Source: Plantago major (lineage: Eukaryota; Streptophyta; Magnoliopsida; Lamiales; Plantaginaceae). From it: a stretch of 64,000 nucleotides of DNA. The translations under genes and the position numbers were made by a program. Shown piece after piece: positions 23,791 through 35,256 of this stretch; position 1 is the stretch's first letter, and every line of letters begins with the position of its first letter. A model generated the notes under the pieces. It was not told the origin of the DNA and searched no databases. It was given only the letters and a program-made list of their open reading frames with translations. The DNA lies in contig CM048840.1 of NCBI GenBank assembly GCA_026545765.1, positions 24,494,765 to 24,558,764 of the forward strand. Reading direction: 5' to 3'.

Positions 23791-23806
23791 GTTTGTCCCC
23801 CACTCT
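23791..23806 (-). other. Polypurine tract of the Tat element
   Basis: On the minus strand, GAGTGGGGGACAAAC directly precedes the 3' LTR start TGTATTGG, the usual place of the plus-strand primer. Confidence 0.75.
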
Positions 23807-24169
23807 TCGAGTCGAGTGTTTCGAGTCAGAGAGTAGAAATTCTATGCCCAAAAGAGTGATGCGCGTCGGATCGTAGGCCAATGATATTTTGCTCCATCAA
23901 AGGTATCAGTTACCCCGTAAGTATATCAGGATAACAAAATATAAGCTCATTGATAGGGAGAGCGACCAGATAGAGGTGTGGATGTCACCCGTATTGGTCT
24001 AGTGGTTAGTTTGGCAGAGCGAGTCATCAAACTTGCAATGCAGAAGCTCACTGACAGACACGCTTGGCTGGGAACGATCAACCTAGCGAGATGGAGTTTT
24101 AGTGACTGACGTTCTCAGTCGGACAAGCCAATCTAGTAAGTCGGAGATTTACAGACTGGCATTTTCAGG

Positions 24170-24870
24170 ACGAGTAATTCGATCCAGCAAGATGGAGATT
24201 TGCTGACAGAAAATTTTGAGTTAGGCAACTTAGTCCATCTAGCAAGATGGAAATTTGCTGACAGAAAATTGTGAGGTAGACAACTTAGTCTTTCTAGCAG
24301 GATGGAAATTTGTTGACAGAAAATTTTGAGGTAGACAACTTTAGTCTTTCTAGCAAGATGGAAATTTATTGACAGAAAATTTCAAGGTGGGCAACTTAGT
24401 CCATCTAGCAAGATGGAAATTTGCTGACAGAAAATTTCAAGGTGGACAACTTAGTCCGTCCGGCGAGATGGAAATTTGCTAACAGAAAATTTTAAGGTGG
24501 GCAACTTTGTACATCGGTGAGATGGAAATTCTTGTGACAATTTCAAGGTGGAACTTAGTCAATCCGAGAAGATGGAAATTTGTCGAGACAATTTCAAAAG
24601 GTGGGCAACTTAGTCCGGAGAAGATGGAAATTCTTGTGATGACAATTTCAAGGTGGGCAACTTAGTCCGTCCAGCAAGATGGAAATTTGCTGACAGACAA
24701 TTTCAAGGTGGGCAACTTAGTCCGTCCAGCAAGATGGAAATTTGCTGACAGACAATTTCAAGGTGGGCAACTTAGTCCGTCCAGCAAGATGGAAATTTGC
24801 TGACAGACAATTTCAAGGTGGGCAACTTAGTCCGTCTAGCAAGGTGGAAATTTGCTGACAGAAATAAGAC
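24170..24870. repeat. Tandem repeat of about 55 bp inside the Tat element
   Basis: About a dozen units of the pattern AGATGGAAATTTGCTGACAG / ACAATTTCAAGGTGGGCAAC / TTAGTCCGTCCAGCA. The last three or four (24650-24840) are nearly identical, while earlier ones are diverged and some shortened (24490-24640). The array lies between the antisense gene and the 3' LTR, the usual site of tandem arrays in Tat elements. Confidence 0.85.
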
Positions 24871-25010
24871 GACTTGCCCGGATTGGTGAATGACTTGCCC
24901 AAATTGAGGGTAACCTTGCCCGAAATGGGTTGCCTTACCCGAAATGGGTTGCCTTGCCCGAAATGAAGGTTACCTTGCCCGAAAGTGGACGCCTTGCCCG
25001 AATTTGAGTG
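24870..25010. repeat. Short repeats based on CTTGCCCGAAATGGGTTGC
   Basis: Seven or eight copies of (C/A)CTTGCCCGAAATG spaced 17-22 bp, directly after the 55-bp array. They have no coding meaning in a consistent frame. Confidence 0.7.
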
Positions 25011-25099
25011 ATAGTAACTCTTTAACTTGTAATATTTATCCATTATTTGATTTGGGGTCAAAAACCCTAGAATTTTAAATTTTGTTTCAATAACACCAA

Positions 25100-26722
25100 C
25101 GCACAAACAAAAACACACAAACAAAAGAGAGCAGTCGGAGAGAGGCAAAGACGGAAGGGATATCTGCCTTATTTTCAACGCCATTTTCTTCTTCTTACCC
25201 ACCATTTTCTTCTTCCTCCACGCCGTTTTCTCCTCCACTTCAACGCTATTTTCTTCTTTCACGCCATTAACAGGCGGAGAGAGGCACGAGGCGGAAGGGA
25301 GTCTGACTTCTTTTCACGTGGAGAAAGAGAGACCGGAGCTGGAGTTGTTCGAGCTGCGGAATTGGGGCAGATCTGAGAGCTCCCAATTTTCGTAGAGAGG
25401 ATTCTTGAAATCTGAAACGCTTCTTTGAAACGAAACCGGCAGAGGAGGCGTTGAGTTGGCCGGAACTTGGAGCTTTCCGGTAGGAGGGGTTCTAGCGAGT
25501 TGGAGAAGGTGGAGAGGGGAGCTGTAAGCTAGTGTGGAGAGTTCGTGGCAGCGTGACCGGAGAGGAGGAGCTTGGGTTTTCCGCAGCAAGCAGGCGGAAG
25601 AAGAAGGCGGTATGTCTTATCGTTCATCTTTCCGTTTTACTGTTCACTTGCAATTTTTTTTTTTTTTTTTTTTTTGTTTTTTTGAATGCTGGATCTCTAG
25701 GAGAGACCATTTCTTGTTGGATTTTATTTTTGTATGTTTTTGCTTTATTTTTTGTTTGGAGATAAGTTGGGTTGTATGCTAATTGGATATGCTAATTGGA
25801 TGAATAATGATTGAAGAACCAAAGCCATAGTAGAGGAATAAATAATTCCGTTTCTATTCCAGTCAGCATTTTTAGAAAGCATATGGACCTGATGCTCGCA
25901 CAATGTCAATTTGAAATGTTTAATGTATCTATTTGGAGTTGCAACTTGAATAGCTAATGTAGTTAGGATAAGACAAAGAATACGCTGCTTGCTTCTTTTA
26001 TTGTTGGAGAATGGTATGTGGGGTGCTTGATAGTCGCATGGGAATTTCACGGAGGTTTTTATGTATATGTTTGGATTTTATGCCTTGAAAATCGATGATT
26101 GGAGTTTACTTTTCTCTTGCATAACTTGGTTGCTCAATTATGTAGGAGTGCATTTTGGGGAACTTGAAGTTGGATTTGCTCCGTTGGTAGAGGAGTGGTG
26201 CTATCGTCTTGCTTGGATCCTAGACATAGCGTTGTAGACTTACTTAGGCAGATTGTAAGTTGTTCCATTTTATTTGAGTAATGTATAGACTTCTTTGCTA
26301 TATAGTGTCAAGTAGACATTTGTATGCTTCTTTTTCTATGAACCGGTGCCCGGTGGTGTTGATTGGATATAGAAATTGTGAAGCCGATCATTACATTTTG
26401 CAAACGAATTCGTTGGATATTTTAGCTATGCTTTTGGTAATGCTCATGCTATAGTGCTTTTTGTTTGCAAATGGATGTGTTGATGGGCTGTTGTAGAGCT
26501 AATATGTTGGATACCTTGTTTGGCATGTATATTGATGATGTTAAGATATTGGCCTTTGTCGGCGATGGATATTGTGTTTTGCATGTTAGGGATTAGTTCT
26601 AGCTGGAAGTGTGTTGATTGAAGTCAGTGTCTGTCGGCTTGTATTTTTTTGCTACACCGAGTTGATGCTTTTCATGGATTTTTGGGTGAGGCTTTCTTGT
26701 TTGAACTTGACACAGGTGGATC
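25100..26722 (+). promoter_or_regulatory. Promoter, leader and probable leader intron of the antisense gene
   Basis: The plus-strand leader would run through purine-rich sequence at about 25120-25609. A donor GCG/GTATGT at 25609/25610 and an acceptor GACACAG at 26715 would remove a T-rich 1.1-kb intron (25610-26715), leaving only seven bases before the ATG at 26723. The intron has the usual poly-T and AT-rich make-up. Short open frames here (25532-25782) lie across the donor and are not supported as proteins. Confidence 0.5.
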
Positions 26723-28691
26723 ATGGAAGGGCACCCGAGCAAGTTGATTGTGTATTCTCGGTCGACTGGGGTTAACGGCCAGGATTTACATGGTGGGTCT
26801 TTGTCCGCTATGGGTCAGCCTACTGGCATCTTATCCGGTGACGTGGCCTCAGTTTTTAGTGAGGCGAACTTGTCACGCATGAGGGATCTCTATGGGATCC
26901 CAGAGAGTCCTGGGTCTCGACTCCCCTTGGCGGGCCAGCAGGCAGATTGGGACATCCCGGGGATGGTCTGCTTGTATGAAGTTGCCTTCAAGATAGGGCT
27001 CAGACTCCCACTTCCCAAGTTTGTGGCTGACGTACTTAGCTATCTCCAGGTTGCACCCGGTCAGTTGATGCCCAATGCTTGGCGGGTTATTCTTGGAATG
27101 CAGGTGCTGAGTGAGGTCATGAATGTTCAGATGTCTGTCGACACCTTCTGTCACTTTTACACAGTGAAAGAAGTCTCATCGGATAAAGGTCGGGTTCAGA
27201 CCAACTCGAGGCCAGGTGTTGTATTTCGATGCAGTAACGTCTGATAAGTCAACTTGGAAGGAAAGGTATTTCCTGGTGAGCAAGGAGCACGTGTTTGAAC
27301 CGGCAGACTTGGCAAGGATTCCGATATCGTGGAAGCCTTTTGGTAAGCTCAACTCTTTGCTATTCAGTGCGATAGTTTTACCTCTTCTTTGCACTTTTTA
27401 TATTGGATTGAACTTTGAACACTCTTTCTTACAGGCAGCCACGTAAGGAAAGATATGCTCGATGACGGGGATGTGGTGGTTCAAGCGATAAGAAATGCTT
27501 CTAGTATGACCAGATCGATCGACCACCTCTTGAGCCCGACTACGTTGAAGTCATGTAGCATGTGGCGTGCCGTTATCCAATCATTTGGAGGTAATGACAT
27601 CCTTAGATTAGTCATGTCGATAGGATGCGTTTTGAGATAACTAGTTCTGACGATGCCTTTCTTTCATCTCGTGTATGGACAGGCAATGGAGATGAATATG
27701 CTGTCAGAGTAGCGAGGGCGATGAAAACGACGAAGTCGGTCGCGGCTCCAGTTGAGAAAGTGGACGACTTCTTGGGGCGGTATGCAAAGAAGCCGAGGTT
27801 TGAACTCTTGGAGTCAGGAGGCGATCTTCCTAATGATCCACCCAATAACTTGTCGAATGTTGTGGAGGGCTGCCTTGCAAGTACTCAAGCAGCCGATACG
27901 CCGGGTGTTCTTCCAGGCAGCCCGGTTGGAGCTTCGCATAGTCTTGCCAGGACTACTTCTGTTCCCTCCTTGGCTGGGCAGGGTGTGAGCTCACCATCTA
28001 TGGCGGCGCGTGGAGAAGTGGGTGACAGTCCTTCATCGATCGACTTTGAGGTTGATGGAGCTACTCTCTCTTGTGAATTTGGCGCAATAACTTTGAATTC
28101 TGGAAGGGTGTTAACGATGGGCAACCTTGATCAGTTGGTGAGAGACAGAGTGACTCCTTTGACGGATTATGCTCTCGACCAAATTGTCAAGGTAAACTCC
28201 GCCACCCTCTAGCGTTTCTCTTTATCGTTTATGTGCTTAGATCAAAGTATGAATTATTGATGTCTGCCTTGTAGGCCTTGAGCGCTATAGGGTACATGGG
28301 CAAGGCCGTGCAGCTGCTGGAGGCGGAGTTAGCTTCTATTACGAGGAAGCATCGGATCAGTGAGCACTCTATTGCGGTACTTAGGAGGGAGAAGGTTCGA
28401 CTTGAGGGCGAAGCGTTACGCTATTGCCAGGGCAAGAATGAAGCACTTGAAGAGTTAGCTAAGGTCAAGGGGGAGCTGGCTTTGGCAGAGATTGAGGCGG
28501 CTAAAGCCGCTAAGCTCGAGATGGAACTGGCTTCCGCTATTAAGGAGAATGAAAAGCTGAAGGCAGAACTGCATGCGGTCAAGCAGAATGAAGATCATCA
28601 ATTGATTTTGAATGAGCGGGCATTCTGTTTGAAGGCCATAGGTAGGGGGGGAGCTCGGAAGTTACTATCAAGAGAGGGTCACGATGTGTGA
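26723..28691 (+). pseudogene. Antisense extra gene of the Tat element (putative gypsy-type transposon domain)
   Basis: A spliced gene on the strand opposite gag-pol. Exons: 26723-27342, 27435-27590, 27683-28191 and 28275-28691. Introns are 92, 92 and 83 bp with GT-AG ends, and phases agree at each junction. The first exon has LPLPKFVADVLSYLQVAPGQ and PNAWRVILGMQVLSE, matching the Pfam 'putative gypsy type transposon' family (PF04195 as I recall it), then WKERYFLV. The third exon is Ser/Pro-rich. The fourth (139 codons) is Ala/Glu/Lys-rich heptad sequence (LEELAKVKGELALAEIEAAK), a coiled coil. One frameshift near 27190-27216 breaks the first exon; the exon lengths sum to 3n+1, consistent with one extra base. 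About 566 residues if open. Its function is unknown. Extra open frames, some antisense, are known in Tat elements. Confidence 0.8.
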
Positions 28692-30432
28692 AATGTATCT
28701 GACTGAGCATGGGGTGAAGTTCTCGGGTCAGTCTGATGGTTGCTCGGAGTATGTTGATGGAGCTGGTACCATTTAGTAGTTTCATGTTGGGTGGTGAAAC
28801 TCTGGAAATGTTGTCTTATGATCTGTTTCTTTTGTCGTTTATGTTGTATGTCGCTCTCCGTGCTGGATTCGACTTCCTAATACTTTCAGTCATTCGTATT
28901 TGAACCTTGTTGTTCACATTACCCTCGTAGGGTTGGATAGATTATGTATGTTTATTGTGGCTTTGGATTTTATTTTGGGTTGTTCCTGGGATGTCTCGAG
29001 CTGCGTAGGCTATGGGATGTTTATGTCTCGTATTTGGACTTGCATGATAGTTGCAACAAATATACTCTCAAATACATAAGCATTTGACTAAAATTAACAT
29101 ACGTGAGCGAGGCATCTCAGAGTAGTGAGTAACACATGAAGTTAAAAATGCATTGTTCTTAGATTTTATACTAAAACGTAATTCATGATGGAGAATCATA
29201 CATATTCATAAATCATGCATCATGCTCGTCTTAGAAGTCTAATTTGAGTGAAACATAGCAAGCTAACCTCTAAACGACGTGCTTGGCACTGCTGGACTCT
29301 GTCTACTAGGTTTGTCCCCCAGTTTAAGCGCTAGTCCAGAGGGGTAGTGCTTGAACTATCATCGTGTCCGTCGGCCTACTTCGTCGAATTAGTGCCATGC
29401 CGGGTCGGTCAGAGATCTATGTATGTCAGCTTGTTGTTGTGTGCCATGCTACGCCAATGATGGTCGTGTCGATCCACTGCAATTGGACGCCATGCTACGC
29501 CGGATGGTCGGATGTCGATCGACTTAATCGGGCTCCTCACGCCAATCGGATGGTCGCGCTGTTGGCTTGTAATTAGCGCCATGCACATCTGACGGCAGCT
29601 TTGTGGAGTTCACCCTGTGTCCTAACGGTAGAATTCAGTGATGGACCCTCTTGGAGAGGGGAGGCCTTTAACCGTCCTGCCTAGTCGGGTTAGTTGACCG
29701 ACTAGCCTCCGGTCAGGTTGGTTGTGATAGAGAGAAATCAATCTCAAAATGGCGACTTTAGTTCATACCTTGGAATACAAATGGCGTGGCAGCATGTCAT
29801 GCTCATTTGTTTACTTTTGTTGGCAACTAAGTTCGATAAATCGATTGAGACTGTTGGAATAAGCAGAGAGCTCTTGTCTGCTTGTTAACAAGTGGATGGA
29901 GCTGACATTCTTTGTATGGTAGTGATCATCAATTTTGAAAGGCTTGCACTTGTCTAAACCATGGAGCTGTTTTTGGCGCATTTCACGGATTAAGCAAATG
30001 CAAGCCAATCAAAGTAGATGTGAACCCACATGTTTTGTTGCTCAGCCTGATGGATGGTTGGCTTTGTTGAGCAGTATGTATTTGGATGATCACTTGGAAG
30101 TAAGATACGTCACGTGGCGTTTCTTTAGTTGTAACCATGATACTGCTCGCGGCATGAGTGGAATCGATCCGTTGGAAAGGTTGGGGGTGGGCGGTTGACC
30201 GACTGCATAGTCAAGTTAGGTGACACTAGCCCTTGTCAGGTCGGCGGATTATAGTGAGAAATCAATCTCATGGATATATGTAGTTGTACCTTCACCGAGG
30301 ATATGTATGCCCATGCTGCTACGTGACTGGTGAACATCAAGGAGTGGAGACTAGTTGGGTGTCTCTCATGCTCCTGCAAGACGTTTATGGGGGGTGGGGG
30401 GTGGTGTGGGGCGTTTACAATCGCCAACAAAG
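28692..30432. other. Non-coding interior of the Tat element with diverged direct repeats
   Basis: The 3' side of the antisense gene, then spacer. At 29665-29752, 30187-30272 and 30434-30490 the same pattern recurs: GACCGACT, then GTCAGGT(T/C)GG, then GAGAAATCAATCTCA (more decayed in the third). Between them, GCCATGCTACGCC and GATGGTCG repeat at 29440-29560. No protein is supported. Confidence 0.55.
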
Positions 30433-33166
30433 TTAGATAACCGACTTGCCTAGTCGATTGGGTGTTTTCAACAAAAGATCAACCTCGAAAGAACAAGTGT
30501 ATAAAAAAAATACCTCTTTAGGTGGATGGCGTTCCAGCTGTTGGCTATCTGTCGTCCTTCCTTGGTTTCGAGCTTGTAGGCTCCGTTGCCTACTACCTTT
30601 GTGATTTTGTAAGTACCTTCCCAATTTGGTCCAAGCTTTCCAGCTCCTGTCTCCTTTGTGTTCTGGAATACCCTGCGTAAAACCCAATCGTCTTGCTTGA
30701 AAGTTCGTACGCGAATGTTCTTGTTGAAGTGTTGTGCAGCTTTCTGTTGGTAGGCGGCGCTCCGGATCATGGCTCTTTCTCTGAGCTCATCGACCAAGTC
30801 GAGCTCGTGTGCCAATTCTGCGTCGTTGGTCTGCTTGCTAGCCATTTTGTATCTTGCTGTGGGTAATCCCACTTCTATGGGTATGACTGCTTCAGTTCCA
30901 TATGTCATGTTGAATGGTGTTTCTCCAGTTGGAGTCCTTGGTGTGGTTCGGTACGATCATAGGACGCCTGGGAGTTCATCCTCCCATGCTCCTTTTGCTT
31001 GTTTCAGCCGTTTTTTGAGACTATTCATGATAGTCTTGTTGGTCGACTCCGCTTGTCCATTCGCTTGGGGATAGCGTGGAGTGGAAAATGTAAGCTTGAT
31101 TCCCCATTCTTTGCAGAAGTCTTGAAACTCATAGCTTATGAACTGGGAGCCATTGTCTGTCAGGATTTCGTAGGGGACTCCGTGCCTGCAGATCACATGT
31201 TTCCAAATGAATTTTTTTACCTCTGTGTCACGGACTTGCTTGAAGGCTTCTGCTTCCACCCACTTGGTGAAGTAATCGGTTACTACGAGCATGTACACTC
31301 GTTGGCCTGGTGCAGTAGGGTTTCCCTACTATGTCCATCCCCCATTTCATAAAAGACCAGGGGGTGACGGATGGATGCAGCTTCTCTGGTGGAAGGTGGA
31401 TGATTTGTGAGTGCCTTTGGCATGAGTCACATCTTCTCACAAAGTCTATGGCGTCAGCCCTCATAGTTGGCCAATAGTACCCTGCTGTGAGCGCTCGGTG
31501 TGCAAGGCTTCGAGCTCCAGAATGGTTGCCACATTCCCCTGCATGCAATTCATTCAGAACATGTCTGGCTTCATTATTAGTTACGCACCTGAGTAGGGGT
31601 CCTGAATAGGATCTCCTATAGAGTTGTCCGTCGAGGAGCGTGAAGCGGGCTGCCTTTGCCTTTATCCTCCTTGCCTCGCTTTTGACTTCTGGAAGTTCTC
31701 CATTGGACAAGTACAATATTAATGGACTCATCCAATTTGACTCAGTTTTTATATCGGCCACTGTCTGGTTGGCGGACTCACCCTTCCATGTTGCAGGCCA
31801 TTGTACATACACTACAGGAATAGTCATTGGTGCTGTGGTTTGGATGGTCGCTCCCAAGTTGGCAAGGGCGTCTGCATGGTTGTTGTCCGTCCTTGGTACC
31901 TGTGAAATAGAGAACTCCTCGAAGGAGGACTGCAACTCCTTGACTAGCTGGAGATAGGCAGCCATCTTGGTGTCTCTGGTTTGGTAAGAGCCATGCAATT
32001 GGTTAACTACTAACTGTGAGTCCGATTGTACCTGAATGATTTTTATGCCCATGTCCCGAGCTAAGTTGAGGCCAGCTATAAGTGCCTCATACTCGGACTC
32101 GTTGTTGGTTGCTTTGAATCCACATCGAATGGCTCTTTGAATTGTGTCACCGTCTGGCGAGGTAAGGACTATGCCGAGCCCACTTCCTTTGGTATTGCTG
32201 GAGCCATCAACTGAGAGCTTCCACTGCAAGTTGTCCTTCTCCTGTAAGCAAAATAACTCCTTTTCCGCTTGACCTAATTCGGTTGGGGTGAAGTCTGCTA
32301 TGAAGTCTGCAAGTGCTTGAGATTTGATGGCTGTGCGGGGTTGGAAGGAGACGTCGTACTCGCTGAGCTCGACCGCCCATTTGGAGAGCCTACCAGAGAC
32401 TTCGGGCTTGTGCAGGATGTTGCGTAGTGGAAAGCTGGTGAGGACTACGATTGGATGACATTGGAAGTAAGGGCGTAGCTTCCTTGCTGAGGTGACTAGT
32501 GCAAGGGCTAGCTTCTCCAGCTGGTTGTACAGAGTTTCTGCATCTAGTAAGGACTTGCTCACGTAGTAGACTGGGAGTTGGTTTCCATCCTCTTCCCTGA
32601 CTAGGACGCCGCTTAGTGCTGAGTCGGAGACTGCGAGGTAAACAAACAGAGTCTCTCCGGCCTTGGGCTTTGATAGCACTGGAGGTGTGGTAAGGTAACG
32701 CTTGATTTGTTGTAGGGCGTCCTCACACTCGTCTGTCCACTGGAAGTCTTTGGCCTTCCGTAGGGTGTCAAAAAATGGTCGACACCTCTCGGAAGACTTG
32801 GGTATGAACCTGCTGAGGGCTGCTAGCCTCCCAGTCAATTTCTGCACATCTTTAACGCACTTGGGGGAGGGAATGTTATAAATTGAACGAATTTGATCAG
32901 GGCTAGCCTCAATACCTCTTCGCGTGACCAAATACCCAAGGAATTTCCCAGAGGAGATTCCAAACGAGCATTTGGCTGGGTTCAACTTCATATTATACCT
33001 GCGGAGGACTGAGAAGGCTTGGCGGAGGTGGTCGAGGTGCTGATCAGCAACCAAGGACTTGACCAGCATGTCGTCGATGTACACCTCCATGGTGTCCCCC
33101 AGCATGCTAGTGAACATACGGTTGACCAGTCACTGGTAAGTGGCTCCTGCATTCTTGAGTCCGAAT
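30433..33166 (-). pseudogene. Tat pol, 3' part: RT C-terminus, two RNase H domains, integrase
   Basis: Read on the minus strand: RT palm with VYIDDMLVKS (YxDD); first RNase H region; second RNase H with VDGSS, NESEYEAL, QSDSQLV and NNHADALA (D-E-D-H/D set); integrase zinc finger (His-His, then CDSC); core with [15 protein letters not shown] and GQAESTNK (D-D-E); and C-terminus with NSWNAIHLKRY. Lesions: TGA in ATYQ*LVNRMF (about 33133), a frameshift after WGMDIVGK near 31310-31325, and TGA at 30957-30959 replacing the Trp of the usual WSYRTTPRTPTGETPF. The product would process and integrate the element's DNA. The upstream half of the RT lies beyond the Copia insertion. Confidence 0.92.
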
Positions 33167-34181
33167 CGTTGGGGAATTGGTTGCAAGAGGCAACTAAGTG
33201 TGGTTGCAAGAGGCAACCAAGAGAAAGCAAAAAATTGTTATGTGTTATAATGTGTTAAGTGGGTAACTTTGAGCAATTAATTATCTAAGTTCCACCACTC
33301 GGTTTTGCGTGTTCTTTAGTTCGTTGCGAAGTGGGATGCGCAAGCTTCGAAATGGTATAAGATACGGGAGATAACCAATTCTAGGTGTGAATGATAAATT
33401 GGCTCAAAGTAAGCTAGTTGAGACTTGTTTTTTGCAATTGTCCCACATTGGAAACATATGGAAGGAAAGAGTAGTATAAAGGTATGCTTGTGTTTACTCA
33501 TGGTCACAAGTGTGTGTTGTGGTTATGGCAAACCTCCTACGCGCGCAGGGGGGGAGAAACATTTGAACTGAAAAATTCCAAGCAAATATGGTCGAATATT
33601 AATCTTTTTACTACAATTTTCCATGGAACGCAACTTTTGGCCTTCCAGAGATTTTCCAGATTGTTCCACTTAAATGTGAAGATGTAACATCCCCACTAAC
33701 ATGCTGCATTACTCTGAGCTTAAATGTTGCAGCATCAATTTGGCTACTAATGGTGATCAGAGTACATGCTTTCTACAGCTATATATAACACTCCCTCACT
33801 TGACAAACATGCATCAGAAATCCTTCTTCCCTTCTCTTCTCTGTTTTTCTTTCTGCACTTTAGATATTCGAGTGTTCTTCACCACAGAAGTTCGACGGAG
33901 CTTCTGCTGCTGAGCTTCCAGTGGTTGCTGAGATTGGACGTTGTACCTTGGGAGCTAATTGTCCGAGGAAGGCCTGAAGCTTACTAAAGGCGGACAAATT
34001 TAGCTTAAGGGGAAGTGGTCTCACTACTGACTCGTCCAGGATTAAATCCGAACCTGTGTTTTTGTTTTTTGTTTGTGTAATCAAGTTTCAGTAAGTGTTG
34101 ATAGTTTTTTATTCCTGTACTGTTGTCATATATTTTTCATACTGACCTTTGTTGCAGCTAAACTTATAATCGGAACCAACA
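33167..34181 (+). repeat. 5' LTR of the nested Copia element
   Basis: 1015 bp. Contains the TTGTCCCACATTGGAAAC motif of plant Copia LTRs and an AGTATAAAGG TATA-like box near 33472. It carries about 19 bp (CAGAGATTTTCCAGATTGT, about 33648-33666) absent from the 3' LTR. Confidence 0.92.
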
Positions 34182-34434
34182 ATCTTAAGCTAAATCCCTC
34201 TTTCTTTTTGTTTTATTATCCGGTTACTAACTTTCTCTGTTTTTTGTGTAGTAACAATGACTACTGATGGAAACTCTACCAACACTGCTCCCGGAAACAA
34301 TGGTTCCGGAAACGTTCCTCCTACCGGTGCTGAGACCGTGATTCAAGTGCCTTTCGATCGCCAAATGCCTCGCCCCTATCCGGTTTGGTCGGTTTGATAA
34401 ACCGGAAAAGTTTAAGGAGGAAATAATTTTAACC
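34182..34434 (+). pseudogene. Copia gag start, frameshifted
   Basis: An ATG at 34258 opens a Thr/Asn/Gly-rich start (MTTDGNSTNTAPG) of the usual Copia gag kind. Near 34370-34400 the frame is lost; FDKPEKFKEE continues in another frame and joins the main gag frame. Confidence 0.7.
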
Positions 34435-35256
34435 GTGGAAAGAAAAATGCTTTTTACCTTCGCCTCCCAACTTGTCCGGTTTATCAATGAGGACAAACCT
34501 GAGGTGGATCCGGCTGATCCTAATACCAAGGAAACGTGTAAAGTGTGGGAATCCAGCGACTATATGTGTCGCCACATTATACTTCTGGGTCTTGATGATT
34601 CCTTGTATCAAATTTTTTACGAGAAAAAGAATGCAAAAGAACTTTGGGAATCACTACTCAAGAAGTATACTGTGGAAGATGCTGGCTCTAAGAAATTTGT
34701 TGCTGCACGTTTCCATGATTATAGGATGGTGGATGCCAAGCCTGTGCTTGAGCAAGCTGAAGAGCTTCAAAGGATCTATCATGACTTGGCCGCTGAGGGC
34801 ATGGCGATCAATGATCCTTTACAAGTCGCGTTGATGATAGAGAAGCTTCCTCCTTCTTGGGATGATTTCAAGCACTACCTGAAACATAAGAAGAAGGAAA
34901 TGACACTTGAAGACTTGATCCTAAAGCTGAGGATTGAAAGTGATGTGAGAAAGGCTGCCAAGAAGCCATTTGCTAATGTTTCTAAGGCTAATGTTGTTGA
35001 GGCTGAAAGCTCTCGAGGAGCTAAGAGAAGGCGTAATGACCCCAAGACTTCTGCTCCTAACCAGAAGTGGGTTGGGGATTGCTTTGTATGTGGTAGGCAA
35101 GGCCACAAGGCTAAAGATTGTAACGATCGTGCTAATAACAGTCGTAGTAACAATCGTAACAATAACAACAACAGAAACCAAAGGAACAATAGGAATGGTA
35201 ATAATAACCGTAATGCTAATGGTAATAATAACCAAGAGGTGGTCAAGCTAATGTAG
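34435..35256 (+). CDS. Copia Gag, main part
   Basis: 273 codons from an internal Met; the true start is probably at 34258, before a frameshift. It has the UBN2-type capsid region (LYQIFYEKKNAKELWESLL, then AARFHDYRM and LPPSWDDFKHYLK) and a zinc knuckle, CFVCGRQGHKAKDC (CX2CX4HX4C), near residue 217, then an Asn/Arg-rich tail made by AAC/AAT repeats (35130-35240). It packages the element's RNA. The frame stops at 35256; protease follows in a different frame. Confidence 0.85.
   Translation: MERKMLFTFASQLVRFINEDKPEVDPADPNTKETCKVWESSDYMCRHIILLGLDDSLYQIFYEKKNAKELWESLLKKYTVEDAGSKKFVAARFHDYRMVDAKPVLEQAEELQRIYHDLAAEGMAINDPLQVALMIEKLPPSWDDFKHYLKHKKKEMTLEDLILKLRIESDVRKAAKKPFANVSKANVVEAESSRGAKRRRNDPKTSAPNQKWVGDCFVCGRQGHKAKDCNDRANNSRSNNRNNNNNRNQRNNRNGNNNRNANGNNNQEVVKLM

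Noticed and set aside
24170-24870. CRISPR-like regular repeats
   Set aside because: The units are head-to-tail tandem repeats without unique spacers, inside a plant retrotransposon.
24813-25262. 149-codon minus-strand frame
   Set aside because: It is a translation through the short CTTGCCCGAAATG repeats and purine-rich leader of the antisense gene.
33484-34267. Several short frames in the Copia LTR
   Set aside because: The same frames recur in the second LTR, so they are repeat sequence, not genes.
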